Assembly (NCBI GenBank): GCA_046541515.1
Contig: JBKHDD010000002.1
Coordinates: 22,750 to 86,749 of the forward strand
DNA: 64,000 nucleotides
Reading direction: 5' to 3'
Origin: CAYFVR01 sp046541515
GTDB lineage: Bacteria; Desulfobacterota; Desulfobacteria; Desulfobacterales; Desulfococcaceae
Below the pieces are notes generated by a model. It was not told where the DNA came from, did not search any database, and worked only from the letters and a program-made list of their open reading frames with translations. A program made the translations under genes and the position numbers. Shown here piece after piece: positions 15,368 to 23,626 of this stretch; position 1 is the stretch's first letter; each line of letters begins with the position of its first letter.

Positions 15368-17818
15368 ATGATCGTACCCGAACGAATGCCCGAGGTCAGC
15401 ATTGAATCCGAGATGAAGAAGTCCTACCTGGATTACGCCATGAGCGTGATCATCGGGCGGGCGCTTCCGGACGTGCGCGACGGCCTCAAGCCGGTTCACC
15501 GGCGAATTTTGTTCGCCATGCGCGAACTCAAAAACGACTACAACAAGCCCCACAAAAAATCGGCCCGCGTGGTCGGCGACGTGATCGGTAAATATCATCC
15601 CCACGGCGACACGGCGGTCTACGACGCCATCGTGCGGATGACCCAGGACTGGTCCCTGCGGTACCCGGTGATCGACGGCCAGGGCAACTTCGGCTCCGTG
15701 GACGGCGACAGCCCGGCGGCCATGCGGTACACCGAGGTCCGGATGGCCAAGATCGCCCACGAAATGCTGGCCGATCTGGACAAGGAGACGGTGGATTTCG
15801 TCCCCAACTACGACGAAACCCTGGACGAGCCCGCCGTTTTGCCCACCAAAATTCCGTCTCTGCTGGTCAACGGCTCCGCCGGCATCGCCGTGGGCATGGC
15901 CACCAACGTGCCGCCCCACAATCTCACCGAGGTCGCCTCCGCCCTGTGCGCCCTCATCGAAGAGCCGGGGATTTCCCAGGAAGAATTGATGGCCCACGTC
16001 CCCGGCCCCGATTTTCCCACCGCCGGGATCATCTACGGCGTGGAGGGCATCCGGGACGCCTACCGCACCGGCCGGGGGATCATCCGCGTGCGCGCCCGCA
16101 TCCGGGTGGAAAAGGACAAGCGGACCGGGGCGGAAACCATCGTGGCCAACGAGCTGCCCTACCAGGTCAACAAATCCCGTCTCATCGAGAAGATCGCCGA
16201 CCTGGTCAAAAACAAGATGATCGAAGGCGTCCGCTACGTCCGGGACGAGTCGGACCGGGAAGGCATGCGGGTGGCCATCGGCCTCAAAAAGGAAGCCGTG
16301 GCCGGGGTGGTGGTCAACCATCTTTACAAGCAGACCCAGATGGAGACCAGTTTCGGCATCATCTTTTTGGCGGTGGCGGCCAACCGGCCCCAGCTGTTCA
16401 CGCTGAAGGAGATGCTGGAGCAGTTTCTTTTGCACCGCAAGGAAATGGTGGTCAACCGCACCCGCTACGACCTGCGCAAGGCGGAGGAGCGGGCCCACAT
16501 TTTGGAAGGGCTCAAGATCGCCCTGGAGAACCTGGACGAGGTGGTGGCCCTGATCCGCGCCTCCAAGGACGGGGCCGAGGCCAAGCAGGGACTGATGAGC
16601 CGCTTCAACCTCAGCGCCCTCCAGGCCCAGGCCATCCTGGACATGCGCCTCCAGCGGCTGACCGGGCTGGAGCGGGACAAAATCATCGAGGAGTACAAGC
16701 AGATCCTCAAAGACATTGCCTGGTACCGGGAGATTTTGGGCAGCGAGCGGCTGGTGCTGAACATCGTCAAGGAGGAGATCGAGGCCGTCCGGGACGAGTT
16801 CGGCGACGAGCGCCGCACCGAGATCGTGGAGGCCACCAAGGCGCTGACCATCGAGGACATGATCGTCGAGGAAGACATGGTGGTCACCATCTCCCAGTCC
16901 GGCTACATCAAGCGCAACCCGATCACCCTGTACCAGAGCCAGCGGCGGGGCGGCAAAGGCAAGACCGCCATGGGGACCAAAGAGGAGGATTTCGTCTCCC
17001 TGCTCTTCGTGGCCTCCACCCACCACACCTTTCTCTTTTTCACCAACCGGGGCAAGGTCTACTGGTGCAAGGTATACGAGATTCCCCAGGCCGGCCGGGC
17101 CAGCCGGGGCAAGGCCATCGTCAACCTGCTCAATTTCGAGGAGGGCGAGCGGCTGACCACCGTCCTCGCCGTGCCCGCCTTCGAGGAGGGCTACAACATC
17201 CTGATGGCCACCCGCCAGGGGCTGGTGAAAAAGACCGACATCATGGCCTACAGCCGGCCCCGCCAGGGCGGCATCATCGCCTTGGGGCTCAACGAGGGGG
17301 ACGAGCTGATCGCGGCCCGGATCACCGACGGCACCTACAACGTCTTCCTGGGCTCGGCCGACGGAAAGTCGATCCGGTTCCACGAAACCGACGTGCGGCC
17401 CACCGGCCGCGTCAGTCGGGGCGTGCGCGGCATGACCCTGCTGAAAAACGACTACCTGGTGGGCATGGAGGTGATGAGCCACGGCCAGACCCTGTTCACC
17501 GCCACCGAAAAGGGCTACGGCAAGCGGACCCTGCTGGACGAATATCCGGTGCAGAAGCGCGGCGGCAAGGGGGTCATCACCATCAAGACCAACGAGCGCA
17601 ACGGCCGGGTGGTCAACATTCTGCTGGTGGACGAAGAAGACGAGTTGATGCTCATGACCAACGCCGGAAAGCTGATCCGGATGCCCATCGCCGGGATTTC
17701 GGTGATCAGCCGAAACACCCAGGGCGTCAAGCTCATCGGCATGGAGCCCGAGGAGCGGGTGGTTGGCGCGGCGCGAATCGCCGAGAAAGAGGAAGTGGAC
17801 GAGGAGGACGAGGCGTGA
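15368..17818 (+). CDS. gyrA: DNA gyrase subunit A
   Basis: Catalytic subunit of DNA gyrase (816 residues), which introduces negative supercoils with GyrB. The N-terminal domain has DVRDGLKPVHRRILFAM, the quinolone-determining region YHPHGDTAVYDAIVRM (Thr where E. coli has Ser83) and the catalytic tyrosine in AAMRYTEVRM (about residue 121). The GyrA box QRRGGKGK is at about 524, at the start of the DNA-wrapping beta-pinwheel, which separates it from ParC. The acidic C-terminal tail (EKEEVDEEDEA) is typical. The last bases overlap the gpsA start. Confidence 0.97.
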   Translation: MIVPERMPEVSIESEMKKSYLDYAMSVIIGRALPDVRDGLKPVHRRILFAMRELKNDYNKPHKKSARVVGDVIGKYHPHGDTAVYDAIVRMTQDWSLRYPVIDGQGNFGSVDGDSPAAMRYTEVRMAKIAHEMLADLDKETVDFVPNYDETLDEPAVLPTKIPSLLVNGSAGIAVGMATNVPPHNLTEVASALCALIEEPGISQEELMAHVPGPDFPTAGIIYGVEGIRDAYRTGRGIIRVRARIRVEKDKRTGAETIVANELPYQVNKSRLIEKIADLVKNKMIEGVRYVRDESDREGMRVAIGLKKEAVAGVVVNHLYKQTQMETSFGIIFLAVAANRPQLFTLKEMLEQFLLHRKEMVVNRTRYDLRKAEERAHILEGLKIALENLDEVVALIRASKDGAEAKQGLMSRFNLSALQAQAILDMRLQRLTGLERDKIIEEYKQILKDIAWYREILGSERLVLNIVKEEIEAVRDEFGDERRTEIVEATKALTIEDMIVEEDMVVTISQSGYIKRNPITLYQSQRRGGKGKTAMGTKEEDFVSLLFVASTHHTFLFFTNRGKVYWCKVYEIPQAGRASRGKAIVNLLNFEEGERLTTVLAVPAFEEGYNILMATRQGLVKKTDIMAYSRPRQGGIIALGLNEGDELIAARITDGTYNVFLGSADGKSIRFHETDVRPTGRVSRGVRGMTLLKNDYLVGMEVMSHGQTLFTATEKGYGKRTLLDEYPVQKRGGKGVITIKTNERNGRVVNILLVDEEDELMLMTNAGKLIRMPIAGISVISRNTQGVKLIGMEPEERVVGAARIAEKEEVDEEDEA

Positions 17819-18855
17819 ATCCGCTGGAGACGGAAGGAACGGCCGCCCCCCGCATCGGCGTGGTGGGCGGCGGAAGCTGGGGCACCGCCCTGGCCAACCT
17901 GCTGGCCGGCCAAGGCCGTCCCATCGATTTCTGGGTCTTCGAAGAAGAGGTGCGGGGGCAGATCGAAAACCGGCGGGAGAACGAGACTTTCCTCCCCGGC
18001 TGTCCGCTCTCGGAGAATCTTCGTCCCTCCACCGACCTGGAATGGGTGGTCGCCGGCAAGGACATGGTTTTGATCGTGGTGCCCTCCCACGTGATGCGGG
18101 AAGTGTCCGGCCGGATGGCGTCCTTCATTCCGACGGGAACCGTGGTCGTCTCCGCCTCCAAGGGCATCGAAAACGAGACGCACCTGACCATGTCCGGCAT
18201 CCTGGCCGAAACGCTGCCCCAGCTCGACAAGGAGCGTTTGGCGGTGCTTTCCGGCCCCAGCTTCGCCAAGGAGGTGGCCCGGGGCGTGCCCACGGTGGTC
18301 ACCGTCGCCTGCCGGAACAAGGAGGTTGCCCGCCGAGTCCAAGAGGTCTTCGCCACGCCGAGATTTCGGGTCTACGCCAGCGACGACGTGATCGGGGTGG
18401 AGCTGGGCGGATCGGTGAAAAACGTCATCGCCCTGGCCGCCGGGGTCATCGACGGGCTGGGCCTGGGGCTCAACACCCGGGCGGCGCTGATCACCCGGGG
18501 GCTCACGGAGATGCGGCGGCTGGGGCTGCGCATGGGGGCCAATCCACGCACCTTCACCGGTTCCGCCGGATTGGGCGATCTGGTGCTGACCTGCACCGGC
18601 GACCTGAGCCGGAACCACACGGTGGGCGAGAAAATCGGCCGGGGCATGACGCTCTCGGAGATTCTCTCGGAGATGCGGATGGTGGCCGAAGGCGTGAAGA
18701 CGGCCAAGTCGGTCTACAACCTCTCCCGGAAGCTGGACGTGGAGATGCCCATCTGCCACGAGGTCTACCGCATTTTGTACGAAGACCTTTCCCCGTCCGA
18801 GGCCCTGCGGCGGCTGATGACCCGGGACCTGAAGGACGAGCTGGACGAGGTCTGA
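17815..18855 (+). CDS. gpsA: NAD(P)H-dependent glycerol-3-phosphate dehydrogenase
   Basis: A cytosolic enzyme of 346 residues that reduces dihydroxyacetone phosphate to sn-glycerol 3-phosphate for phospholipid synthesis. The dinucleotide fold begins IGVVGGGSWGTALANLLAGQ. VSASKGIENET, LSGPSFAKEVARGVPT and the catalytic-lysine region ELGGSVKNVIALAAGVIDGL are intact, as is FTGSAGLGDLVLTCTG. The start is a GTG at 17815 whose TGA overlap (GTGA) with gyrA implies translational coupling. It is followed 10 bases later by a radC gene. Confidence 0.96.
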   Translation: MNPLETEGTAAPRIGVVGGGSWGTALANLLAGQGRPIDFWVFEEEVRGQIENRRENETFLPGCPLSENLRPSTDLEWVVAGKDMVLIVVPSHVMREVSGRMASFIPTGTVVVSASKGIENETHLTMSGILAETLPQLDKERLAVLSGPSFAKEVARGVPTVVTVACRNKEVARRVQEVFATPRFRVYASDDVIGVELGGSVKNVIALAAGVIDGLGLGLNTRAALITRGLTEMRRLGLRMGANPRTFTGSAGLGDLVLTCTGDLSRNHTVGEKIGRGMTLSEILSEMRMVAEGVKTAKSVYNLSRKLDVEMPICHEVYRILYEDLSPSEALRRLMTRDLKDELDEV

Positions 18856-18865
18856 TTCGGTCGAG

Positions 18866-19585
18866 ATGGGCGATTCCGGCGGGCACAAGGGCGAGGGCCA
18901 TCGGGGGCGGCTGCGGGACCGATTTTTGACCTCCGGCCTGGACGGCTTCCAGGACTACGAGGTGATCGAGCTGCTGCTGATCCTGGCAACGCCGCGCAGA
19001 GACTGCAAGCCCATGGCCAAGGCGCTGCTGGAACGGTTCAAGACGCTCCAGGGGGTGTTCGAGGCCTCCCCCGCCGAGCTGGCGGAGGTCAAGGGCGTGG
19101 GGGAAAAAAACAGCCTGGGCATCCGGCTGGTGCGGGCCGCCGCCGACCGGTATCTCAAGACCAAGGCGGTGGGAAAGGTCGCGGTCGGCAACGCCAAGGA
19201 GCTGTTCGACTACCTCTACTTCAACATGAAGGATCGGGGGCGGGAGCGGTTCAAGGCGATTTATCTGGACGCCCAAAACCGGATTCTGGCCACCGAAACG
19301 CTTTTCGAAGGCACCCTCACCGCCAGCGCGGTCTACCCCCGGGAGGTGGTGCAGGCCGCCCTGGCCCACCGCGCCGCCGCCGTCATTTTCGCCCACAACC
19401 ATCCGTCCGGCGACCCGCGCCCCTCCCGCGACGACGTGAGCATCACCCGCCAGCTCGTTTTCGCCTGCCGGGTGATGGGCATCACCGTCCACGAACACCT
19501 GGTCATCGGCGACAACACCTACTTCAGCTTCGCCGACCAGGGCTACATCGCCGAAATGAACCGGGAGTTTGAGCGGCAGGGGTGA
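18866..19585 (+). CDS. radC: RadC family protein (JAB/MPN domain), copy 2
   Basis: A second RadC-family protein, 239 residues. It has DYEVIELLLILATPRRDCKP, the helix-hairpin-helix-like ELAEVKGVGEKNSLGIRLV and the JAB motif HNHPSGDPRPSRDD (His at about 177), so the metal site looks complete. It differs widely from copy 1, particularly in the N-terminal half, and is therefore not a recent duplicate. It follows gpsA by 10 bases in the gyrA-gpsA transcript. GAAAGGAAATG downstream starts the next small gene almost at once. Confidence 0.9.
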   Translation: MGDSGGHKGEGHRGRLRDRFLTSGLDGFQDYEVIELLLILATPRRDCKPMAKALLERFKTLQGVFEASPAELAEVKGVGEKNSLGIRLVRAAADRYLKTKAVGKVAVGNAKELFDYLYFNMKDRGRERFKAIYLDAQNRILATETLFEGTLTASAVYPREVVQAALAHRAAAVIFAHNHPSGDPRPSRDDVSITRQLVFACRVMGITVHEHLVIGDNTYFSFADQGYIAEMNREFERQG

Positions 19586-19595
19586 GGGAAAGGAA

Positions 19596-19856
19596 ATGCC
19601 GGAAATCTGCCGGTTTTTCGGAATCATCATCCGAATGTTTTTTGAGGATCATGATCCGCCCCATTTTCATGCCGAGTATTCCGGAAGAAAGGCGATCTTC
19701 GATTTCCGGGGCAATATCCTGAAGGGCGATCTGGGTTCCCGAACCGCTACCAAACTTGTTCGAGAGTGGATTGATCTCCACGTTTCCGAACTGGAGGAAA
19801 ACTGGAAGCTCGCGAGAAGCGGAGAAGGCTTGGAAAAAATTGATCCCCTGTCTTGA
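19596..19856 (+). CDS. DUF4160 protein (toxin/antitoxin-like)
   Basis: An 86-residue protein that matches the DUF4160 family closely: PEICRFFGIIIRMFFEDHDP followed by PHFHAEYSGRKA, and a C-terminal helix LVREWIDLHVSELEENWKLA. DUF4160 genes are usually next to DUF2442 genes, as here, and the pair is often treated as a toxin-antitoxin-like module without a defined activity. The ATG follows AAAGGAA, 10 bases after radC. It is separated from the DUF2442 gene by 10 bases. Confidence 0.85.
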   Translation: MPEICRFFGIIIRMFFEDHDPPHFHAEYSGRKAIFDFRGNILKGDLGSRTATKLVREWIDLHVSELEENWKLARSGEGLEKIDPLS

Positions 19857-19866
19857 GGAGAAACGC

Positions 19867-20181
19867 ATGTGGGACATGAACGACGTCGTCGAAATCCGAT
19901 ATCGGGGCGGTTATGTCTACCACATCCGCTTTGACGACGGTTTGGCCGGCGATCTCGATTTCTCGGAGTATCTCGAAAAGGGTCCCATCTTTTTTCCACT
20001 GAAAGACCTCGCTTTATTCCGGAAAGCGACGGTGGACGGCGGCACCATCGCCTGGCCCAACGGCGCGGACATCGCGCCGGAAACGCTGTATGAAAAAATT
20101 CAGGCGCGGTCGTCACGCATGGGTTTTGGGGCCGGGAACCGGGAGGAAGCGCATGGAAACATTTCATCGGATTTCATCTGA
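19867..20181 (+). CDS. DUF2442 protein, partner of DUF4160
   Basis: A 104-residue protein of the DUF2442 family. The core is RGGYVYHIRFDDGLAGDLDF and the C-terminal motif is DGGTIAWPNGADIAPETLYE. In other genomes it pairs with DUF4160, often as the possible DNA-binding or neutralising half. The ATG follows GAGGAGAAACGC. The last 29 bases overlap the start of the next gene, so its final codons (NREEAHGNISSDFI) share sequence with the DUF433 start region; the C-terminal tail is thus probably variable. Confidence 0.85.
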   Translation: MWDMNDVVEIRYRGGYVYHIRFDDGLAGDLDFSEYLEKGPIFFPLKDLALFRKATVDGGTIAWPNGADIAPETLYEKIQARSSRMGFGAGNREEAHGNISSDFI

Positions 20182-20374
20182 TCCGTCGGTAATGGGCGAC
20201 AAACCGACGATTCGTGGAATGCGGGTGACCGTGGGAATGGTGGCCGGAATAGTAAAATCGGTTAGTACGGCCGGGGAAATTCTTGCGCTTTATCCCTATC
20301 TGGAGCCCGAAGACATCCAGGCCGCACTGGATTATCGCGAAAACCATTCCGATCCGGATGGATGTGGAACCTGA
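20153..20374 (+). CDS. DUF433 protein (antitoxin-like)
   Basis: A 73-residue DUF433 protein with the usual PTIRGMRVTVGMVAGIV and LYPYLEPEDIQAALDYREN motifs. The family has a winged-helix-like fold and is commonly the antitoxin partner of a PIN-like DUF5615 toxin. Here no such toxin follows: the next gene encodes a cysteine-containing protein of another type. The start at 20153 has GGAGGAAG upstream, inside the end of the DUF2442 gene. Together with its two upstream neighbours it forms a compact three-gene group. Confidence 0.85.
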   Translation: METFHRISSDPSVMGDKPTIRGMRVTVGMVAGIVKSVSTAGEILALYPYLEPEDIQAALDYRENHSDPDGCGT

Positions 20375-20395
20375 TTCGACGATTGACGGGAGCTT

Positions 20396-20686
20396 ATGTC
20401 CAACAACCGAGCCAACGACCGTCCCCGCTGCTACGGCGACCTCGAAACCGTCTTCCCCGTGGCGGAGCACGGCCTTCGTTCCTCGCCGCCGGGCTGCATG
20501 AGTTGCGTCTTCAAGACGGAGTGCATGAGAAAAGCCTTGAAGAGCGGCGGTGGGGTTAAAGTCCGCGAAGAGGCGGTGGACCGGGCCTATCATTCCGGCA
20601 TGATGGGCTTTTTTGAGCGGTGGTCCAAGCGCAAATGTCTGGACCGGCAACGGCGTTGCATACCCAAAAAAAAGGAGCGGGGCTGA
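20396..20686 (+). CDS. Small cysteine-containing protein coupled to pgk
   Basis: A 96-residue basic protein. It contains RCYGDLETVFPVAEHGLRSS, then PPGCMSCVFKTECMRKAL and AYHSGMMGFFERWSKRKC. The CysxxCys...Cys spacing suggests a metal site. I recall similar uncharacterised proteins in related bacteria but no function. The stop TGA shares its last base with the ATG of pgk (TGATG at 20684-20688), so the two are translationally coupled, and the AAAGGAG for pgk lies within this gene. Confidence 0.65.
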   Translation: MSNNRANDRPRCYGDLETVFPVAEHGLRSSPPGCMSCVFKTECMRKALKSGGGVKVREEAVDRAYHSGMMGFFERWSKRKCLDRQRRCIPKKKERG

Positions 20687-21876
20687 TGAAAACCATCCGG
20701 GACGTGGAGATATCGGGAAAGCGGCTGCTCATCCGGGTCGATTTCAACGTGCCTTTGGACGAATACCAGAACATCACCGACGACGCCCGGATTCGGGCGG
20801 TGTTGCCCACCGTCCAATATGCCCTGGACCACAACGCCAAAGTCATCCTCGCCTCGCACCTGGGCCGCCCCGAAGGCAAGGCGGTCCCGGAATTCAGCCT
20901 GAAACCGGTGGCCAAGCGGCTGGGCCGCCTCCTCGGGACGGAGGTCGCCATGGCCCAAGACTGCGTGGGCGACGGAGTGCGCGAGCAGGTTCAAGCCATG
21001 AAGCCCGGCGACGTGTTGCTGCTGGAAAACCTGCGCTATCACGCCGAGGAGCAGGCCAACGACGACGATTTCGGGAAGGCCTTGGCGGAACTCTGCGACA
21101 TCTACGTCAACGACGCCTTCGCCGTTTCCCATCGGGTCAACGCCTCGGTGGTTTCCGTCACCCAATTTGCCGAAACGTGCGTGGCCGGATTCCTGCTCCA
21201 GAAAGAATTGGACTATTTCGCCAAGGCCATGAAGGATCCGCGCCGGCCCCTGGTGGCCATCGTGGGCGGGGCCAAGGTTTCCAGCAAGCTCAAGGCCATG
21301 GAGAACATGCTGGACCATGTGGACAAGCTGATCGTCGGCGGGGCCATGGCCAACACCTTCCTCAAGCGGAAGGGGCTGGACGTGGGCAAGTCCAAGGTGG
21401 AGGAAGATCTGCTGGATTCCGCCGGCGCGTTGATGGACCGGGCGGCGGAGCGGGGCGTTCGGCTCTACCTTCCGGTGGACGTGGTGGCGGCCAGCCGCTT
21501 CGACGCGGACGCCGAGTCCATCATCGTTCCCGCGCCGGAAATTCCCCCGGACTGGATGGCCCTGGACATCGGACCGGCCACGTCCTTGTTGTACAGCGAG
21601 GCGCTGTACAACGCCAAGACCATCATCTGGAACGGCCCCATGGGCGTGTTCGAAATGGACGCCTTCAGCCGGGGCACCCTGCGCATGGTGGAGACGGTGG
21701 CCGATTCCTACGCCCTGACCATCGTGGGCGGGGGCGACACCGACGTGGCGATCCACAAGGCCGGCGAGGTGGAACGGATCAGCTATATTTCCACCGGCGG
21801 CGGCGCGTTTCTGACGCTGATGGAGGGCAAGCCGTTGCCGGCGGTCAAGGCGTTGGATTCGGCCAACTGCGGGTGA
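20686..21876 (+). CDS. pgk: Phosphoglycerate kinase
   Basis: Glycolytic and gluconeogenic kinase of 396 residues that interconverts 1,3-bisphosphoglycerate and 3-phosphoglycerate with ADP/ATP. The N-terminal domain has RVDFNVPLDEYQNITDDARI and ASHLGRPEGK, the substrate-binding arginines and histidine. The nucleotide half has AIVGGAKVSSKLKAMENML, WNGPMGVFE and IVGGGDTDVAI. The gap and tpiA genes lie 34 kb away, so the triose-phosphate genes are not in one operon here. It is preceded by and coupled to a small Cys protein. Confidence 0.97.
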   Translation: MKTIRDVEISGKRLLIRVDFNVPLDEYQNITDDARIRAVLPTVQYALDHNAKVILASHLGRPEGKAVPEFSLKPVAKRLGRLLGTEVAMAQDCVGDGVREQVQAMKPGDVLLLENLRYHAEEQANDDDFGKALAELCDIYVNDAFAVSHRVNASVVSVTQFAETCVAGFLLQKELDYFAKAMKDPRRPLVAIVGGAKVSSKLKAMENMLDHVDKLIVGGAMANTFLKRKGLDVGKSKVEEDLLDSAGALMDRAAERGVRLYLPVDVVAASRFDADAESIIVPAPEIPPDWMALDIGPATSLLYSEALYNAKTIIWNGPMGVFEMDAFSRGTLRMVETVADSYALTIVGGGDTDVAIHKAGEVERISYISTGGGAFLTLMEGKPLPAVKALDSANCG

Positions 21877-21987
21877 GCCAACGGCGGGTGATTTCGGAAA
21901 GACCGATGACGGTGGAGCGGGGGGCGCGAGGCGGCGCGCGGAACGTTATGAACAGGCGAAAGCGGAAAGGGCGGCGGGCGACCATCG

Positions 21988-23049
21988 GTGGCGTTTTGGA
22001 GCATTCGAGAGGAGTTGAGCCAGGCCAATCGGCTTCGGCGGTCCTATTACGAGTTGTTGCGGGACGAACTGGACCAGTTCATGGTTCGGTACGGTCTCAT
22101 CGATTCCTACGAGCGCTTCAAGGAGGAGCGGGAGCCCTATCCCTTCGTGGAAAAGCGGGAGCTGAAGCCCCGGGCCATCCTGCCCGACATGGAATACGAG
22201 CTTCAGCGCTCTTTTCTGGTGCTCTTCGTGGAGGACTCCATCTCCGCGATCCACAAAAAATACATCCGCTTTTTCGACGCCAACAAAACCACCAAGACCA
22301 ACCTCCTCCGCTCCAAGACCCTGCCGCTATCGGGCAGTTTTGACCGCTATCACAAGTATCTGGAGTCGGCCCATTTCTTCGATTTTCTGAAGGTGCTGCT
22401 CCCGGTGGATTACGCCCTGCTGATTCAGCGGGACCCCGCCGCCCGCTCCCGGAACCGGTATCTGTTGTCCCATTTTCACGTCCGGATCGACTGGCCCATC
22501 GCCGACGCCGCCGAGGATCTTGGGCGGCATTTGCGCTACATTTCCAAGGATTTGTATGAAAAGGGCGACAAGTACGCCGAGGATGTCCAAAAGAAGTTTT
22601 TCGAATACTACGGCCTGCCGTCCATGGTGGGCGGACGGCGGACCGCCGCCTGCGTGGCGGCCCAGTATCTCAAACGGATTCAATGCATCACCACCGTTTA
22701 CGCCGCCAGCAGCGAGTCTCGGGCGCTGATTCGGTTGTCCGAGCGCGGGGTGGCCAAGATGGTGCTCATGACCTTTTCCGCGGAAGACGTTCGGGGGCTG
22801 GCCGAGAACCATCACATCAGCCTCAAAAGTTTTCGGAAAAACTACGTGGTGGCCCGGGACGACGACCGGAGCGTCTGCATTTTTCAGGTGACCTACGCCC
22901 ACACCAACTGGGCGAGGCCGCCCGACGACGGCAAGTTGCGGGAGATCAAGTCGGACGTAAACTGGCTGAGCGTGGCCACCCAGCACATTATGCCCAAGCC
23001 CGGCGTCTGGGAGTATCCACCGCTGCCGCTAAATTTCATCTACGCCTGA
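21988..23049 (+). CDS. Uncharacterised 353-residue protein
   Basis: A soluble protein of 353 residues that I do not recognise. The first part is helical and charged (NRLRRSYYELLRDELDQFMV), followed by SFLVLFVEDSISAIHKKYIR, and the last part has VNWLSVATQHIMPKPGVWEY and ends in PLNFIYA. No transmembrane helix or classical catalytic motif is visible. The start is taken as GTG at 21988; the nearest purine-rich site is rather far away, so the start is uncertain. It converges with the acetyltransferase gene and the two coding ends overlap by 14 bases. Confidence 0.7.
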   Translation: MAFWSIREELSQANRLRRSYYELLRDELDQFMVRYGLIDSYERFKEEREPYPFVEKRELKPRAILPDMEYELQRSFLVLFVEDSISAIHKKYIRFFDANKTTKTNLLRSKTLPLSGSFDRYHKYLESAHFFDFLKVLLPVDYALLIQRDPAARSRNRYLLSHFHVRIDWPIADAAEDLGRHLRYISKDLYEKGDKYAEDVQKKFFEYYGLPSMVGGRRTAACVAAQYLKRIQCITTVYAASSESRALIRLSERGVAKMVLMTFSAEDVRGLAENHHISLKSFRKNYVVARDDDRSVCIFQVTYAHTNWARPPDDGKLREIKSDVNWLSVATQHIMPKPGVWEYPPLPLNFIYA

Positions 23050-23545
23050 TCGCGTCCGACTGCCCCCCGGGGAGACGCGGGGCCGGCGGGGTCAGTTCCG
23101 TCATCATGGCGTTTTCGTCGCAGTTGGGAAAGTTGACGCAGGCCACGCAGTCGCTCCAGATTTTCAGCGGCAGTTCCCCCCGGTCGATCAGGCGGAAACC
23201 CAATTTTTGGAAAAACGCGGGCCGGTAGGTGAGGGTGAAGACCCGTTGGACCCCGAAGGCCCGGGCCTCTTCCATGGCCGTTTCCACCAGCTTTCGGCCG
23301 ATCTTTCGGCCCTGGTGGTCGGGGTGGACGGCCAGGGAGCGGATTTCGGCCAGGTCTTCCCAGCAGAACTGGAGGGCGCAGCAGCCGAGGACGGCGCCGC
23401 CTTCCGGTTCCGCCCAGACCCAGAAATCGCGCAGGTGGTCGTACAGCTTGCCGAGGGGCCGGGCGAGCAGATCGCCCCGCGCGGCCCAGAGGGCCAGCAG
23501 CCGATGGATTTCCGGGATGTCGTTGATGGCGGCTTTGCGGATCAT
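23036..23545 (-). CDS. GNAT acetyltransferase, N-acetylglutamate-synthase-like
   Basis: A 169-residue GNAT-fold acetyltransferase. MIRKAAINDIPEIHRLLALW starts the fold. EIRSLAVHPDHQGRKIGRKL carries the acetyl-CoA loop, and VFTLTYRPAFFQKLGFRLID and KIWSDCVACVNFPNCDENAM follow. This arrangement, including the Cys-rich tail, matches the short ArgA-like N-acetylglutamate synthases that start arginine synthesis in deltaproteobacteria and some other groups. No other arginine gene is nearby, so the substrate call is by resemblance. The start at 23545 fits the family N-terminus. Confidence 0.8.
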   Translation of the reverse strand: MIRKAAINDIPEIHRLLALWAARGDLLARPLGKLYDHLRDFWVWAEPEGGAVLGCCALQFCWEDLAEIRSLAVHPDHQGRKIGRKLVETAMEEARAFGVQRVFTLTYRPAFFQKLGFRLIDRGELPLKIWSDCVACVNFPNCDENAMMTELTPPAPRLPGGQSDAIRRR

Positions 23546-23626
23546 TCGGCGGGTTATAGCAGGTTTGCGGCGCTTGGCAAGTCCCGGAATCGGGCGCATT
23601 TCAGCCCGGTGGAAGGAGAAGAGGCG

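Noticed and set aside
15946..18855. A 969-codon plus-strand frame covering gyrA and gpsA
   Set aside because: It is out of frame with gyrA and in frame only with gpsA. The real gpsA starts at the GTG at 17815.
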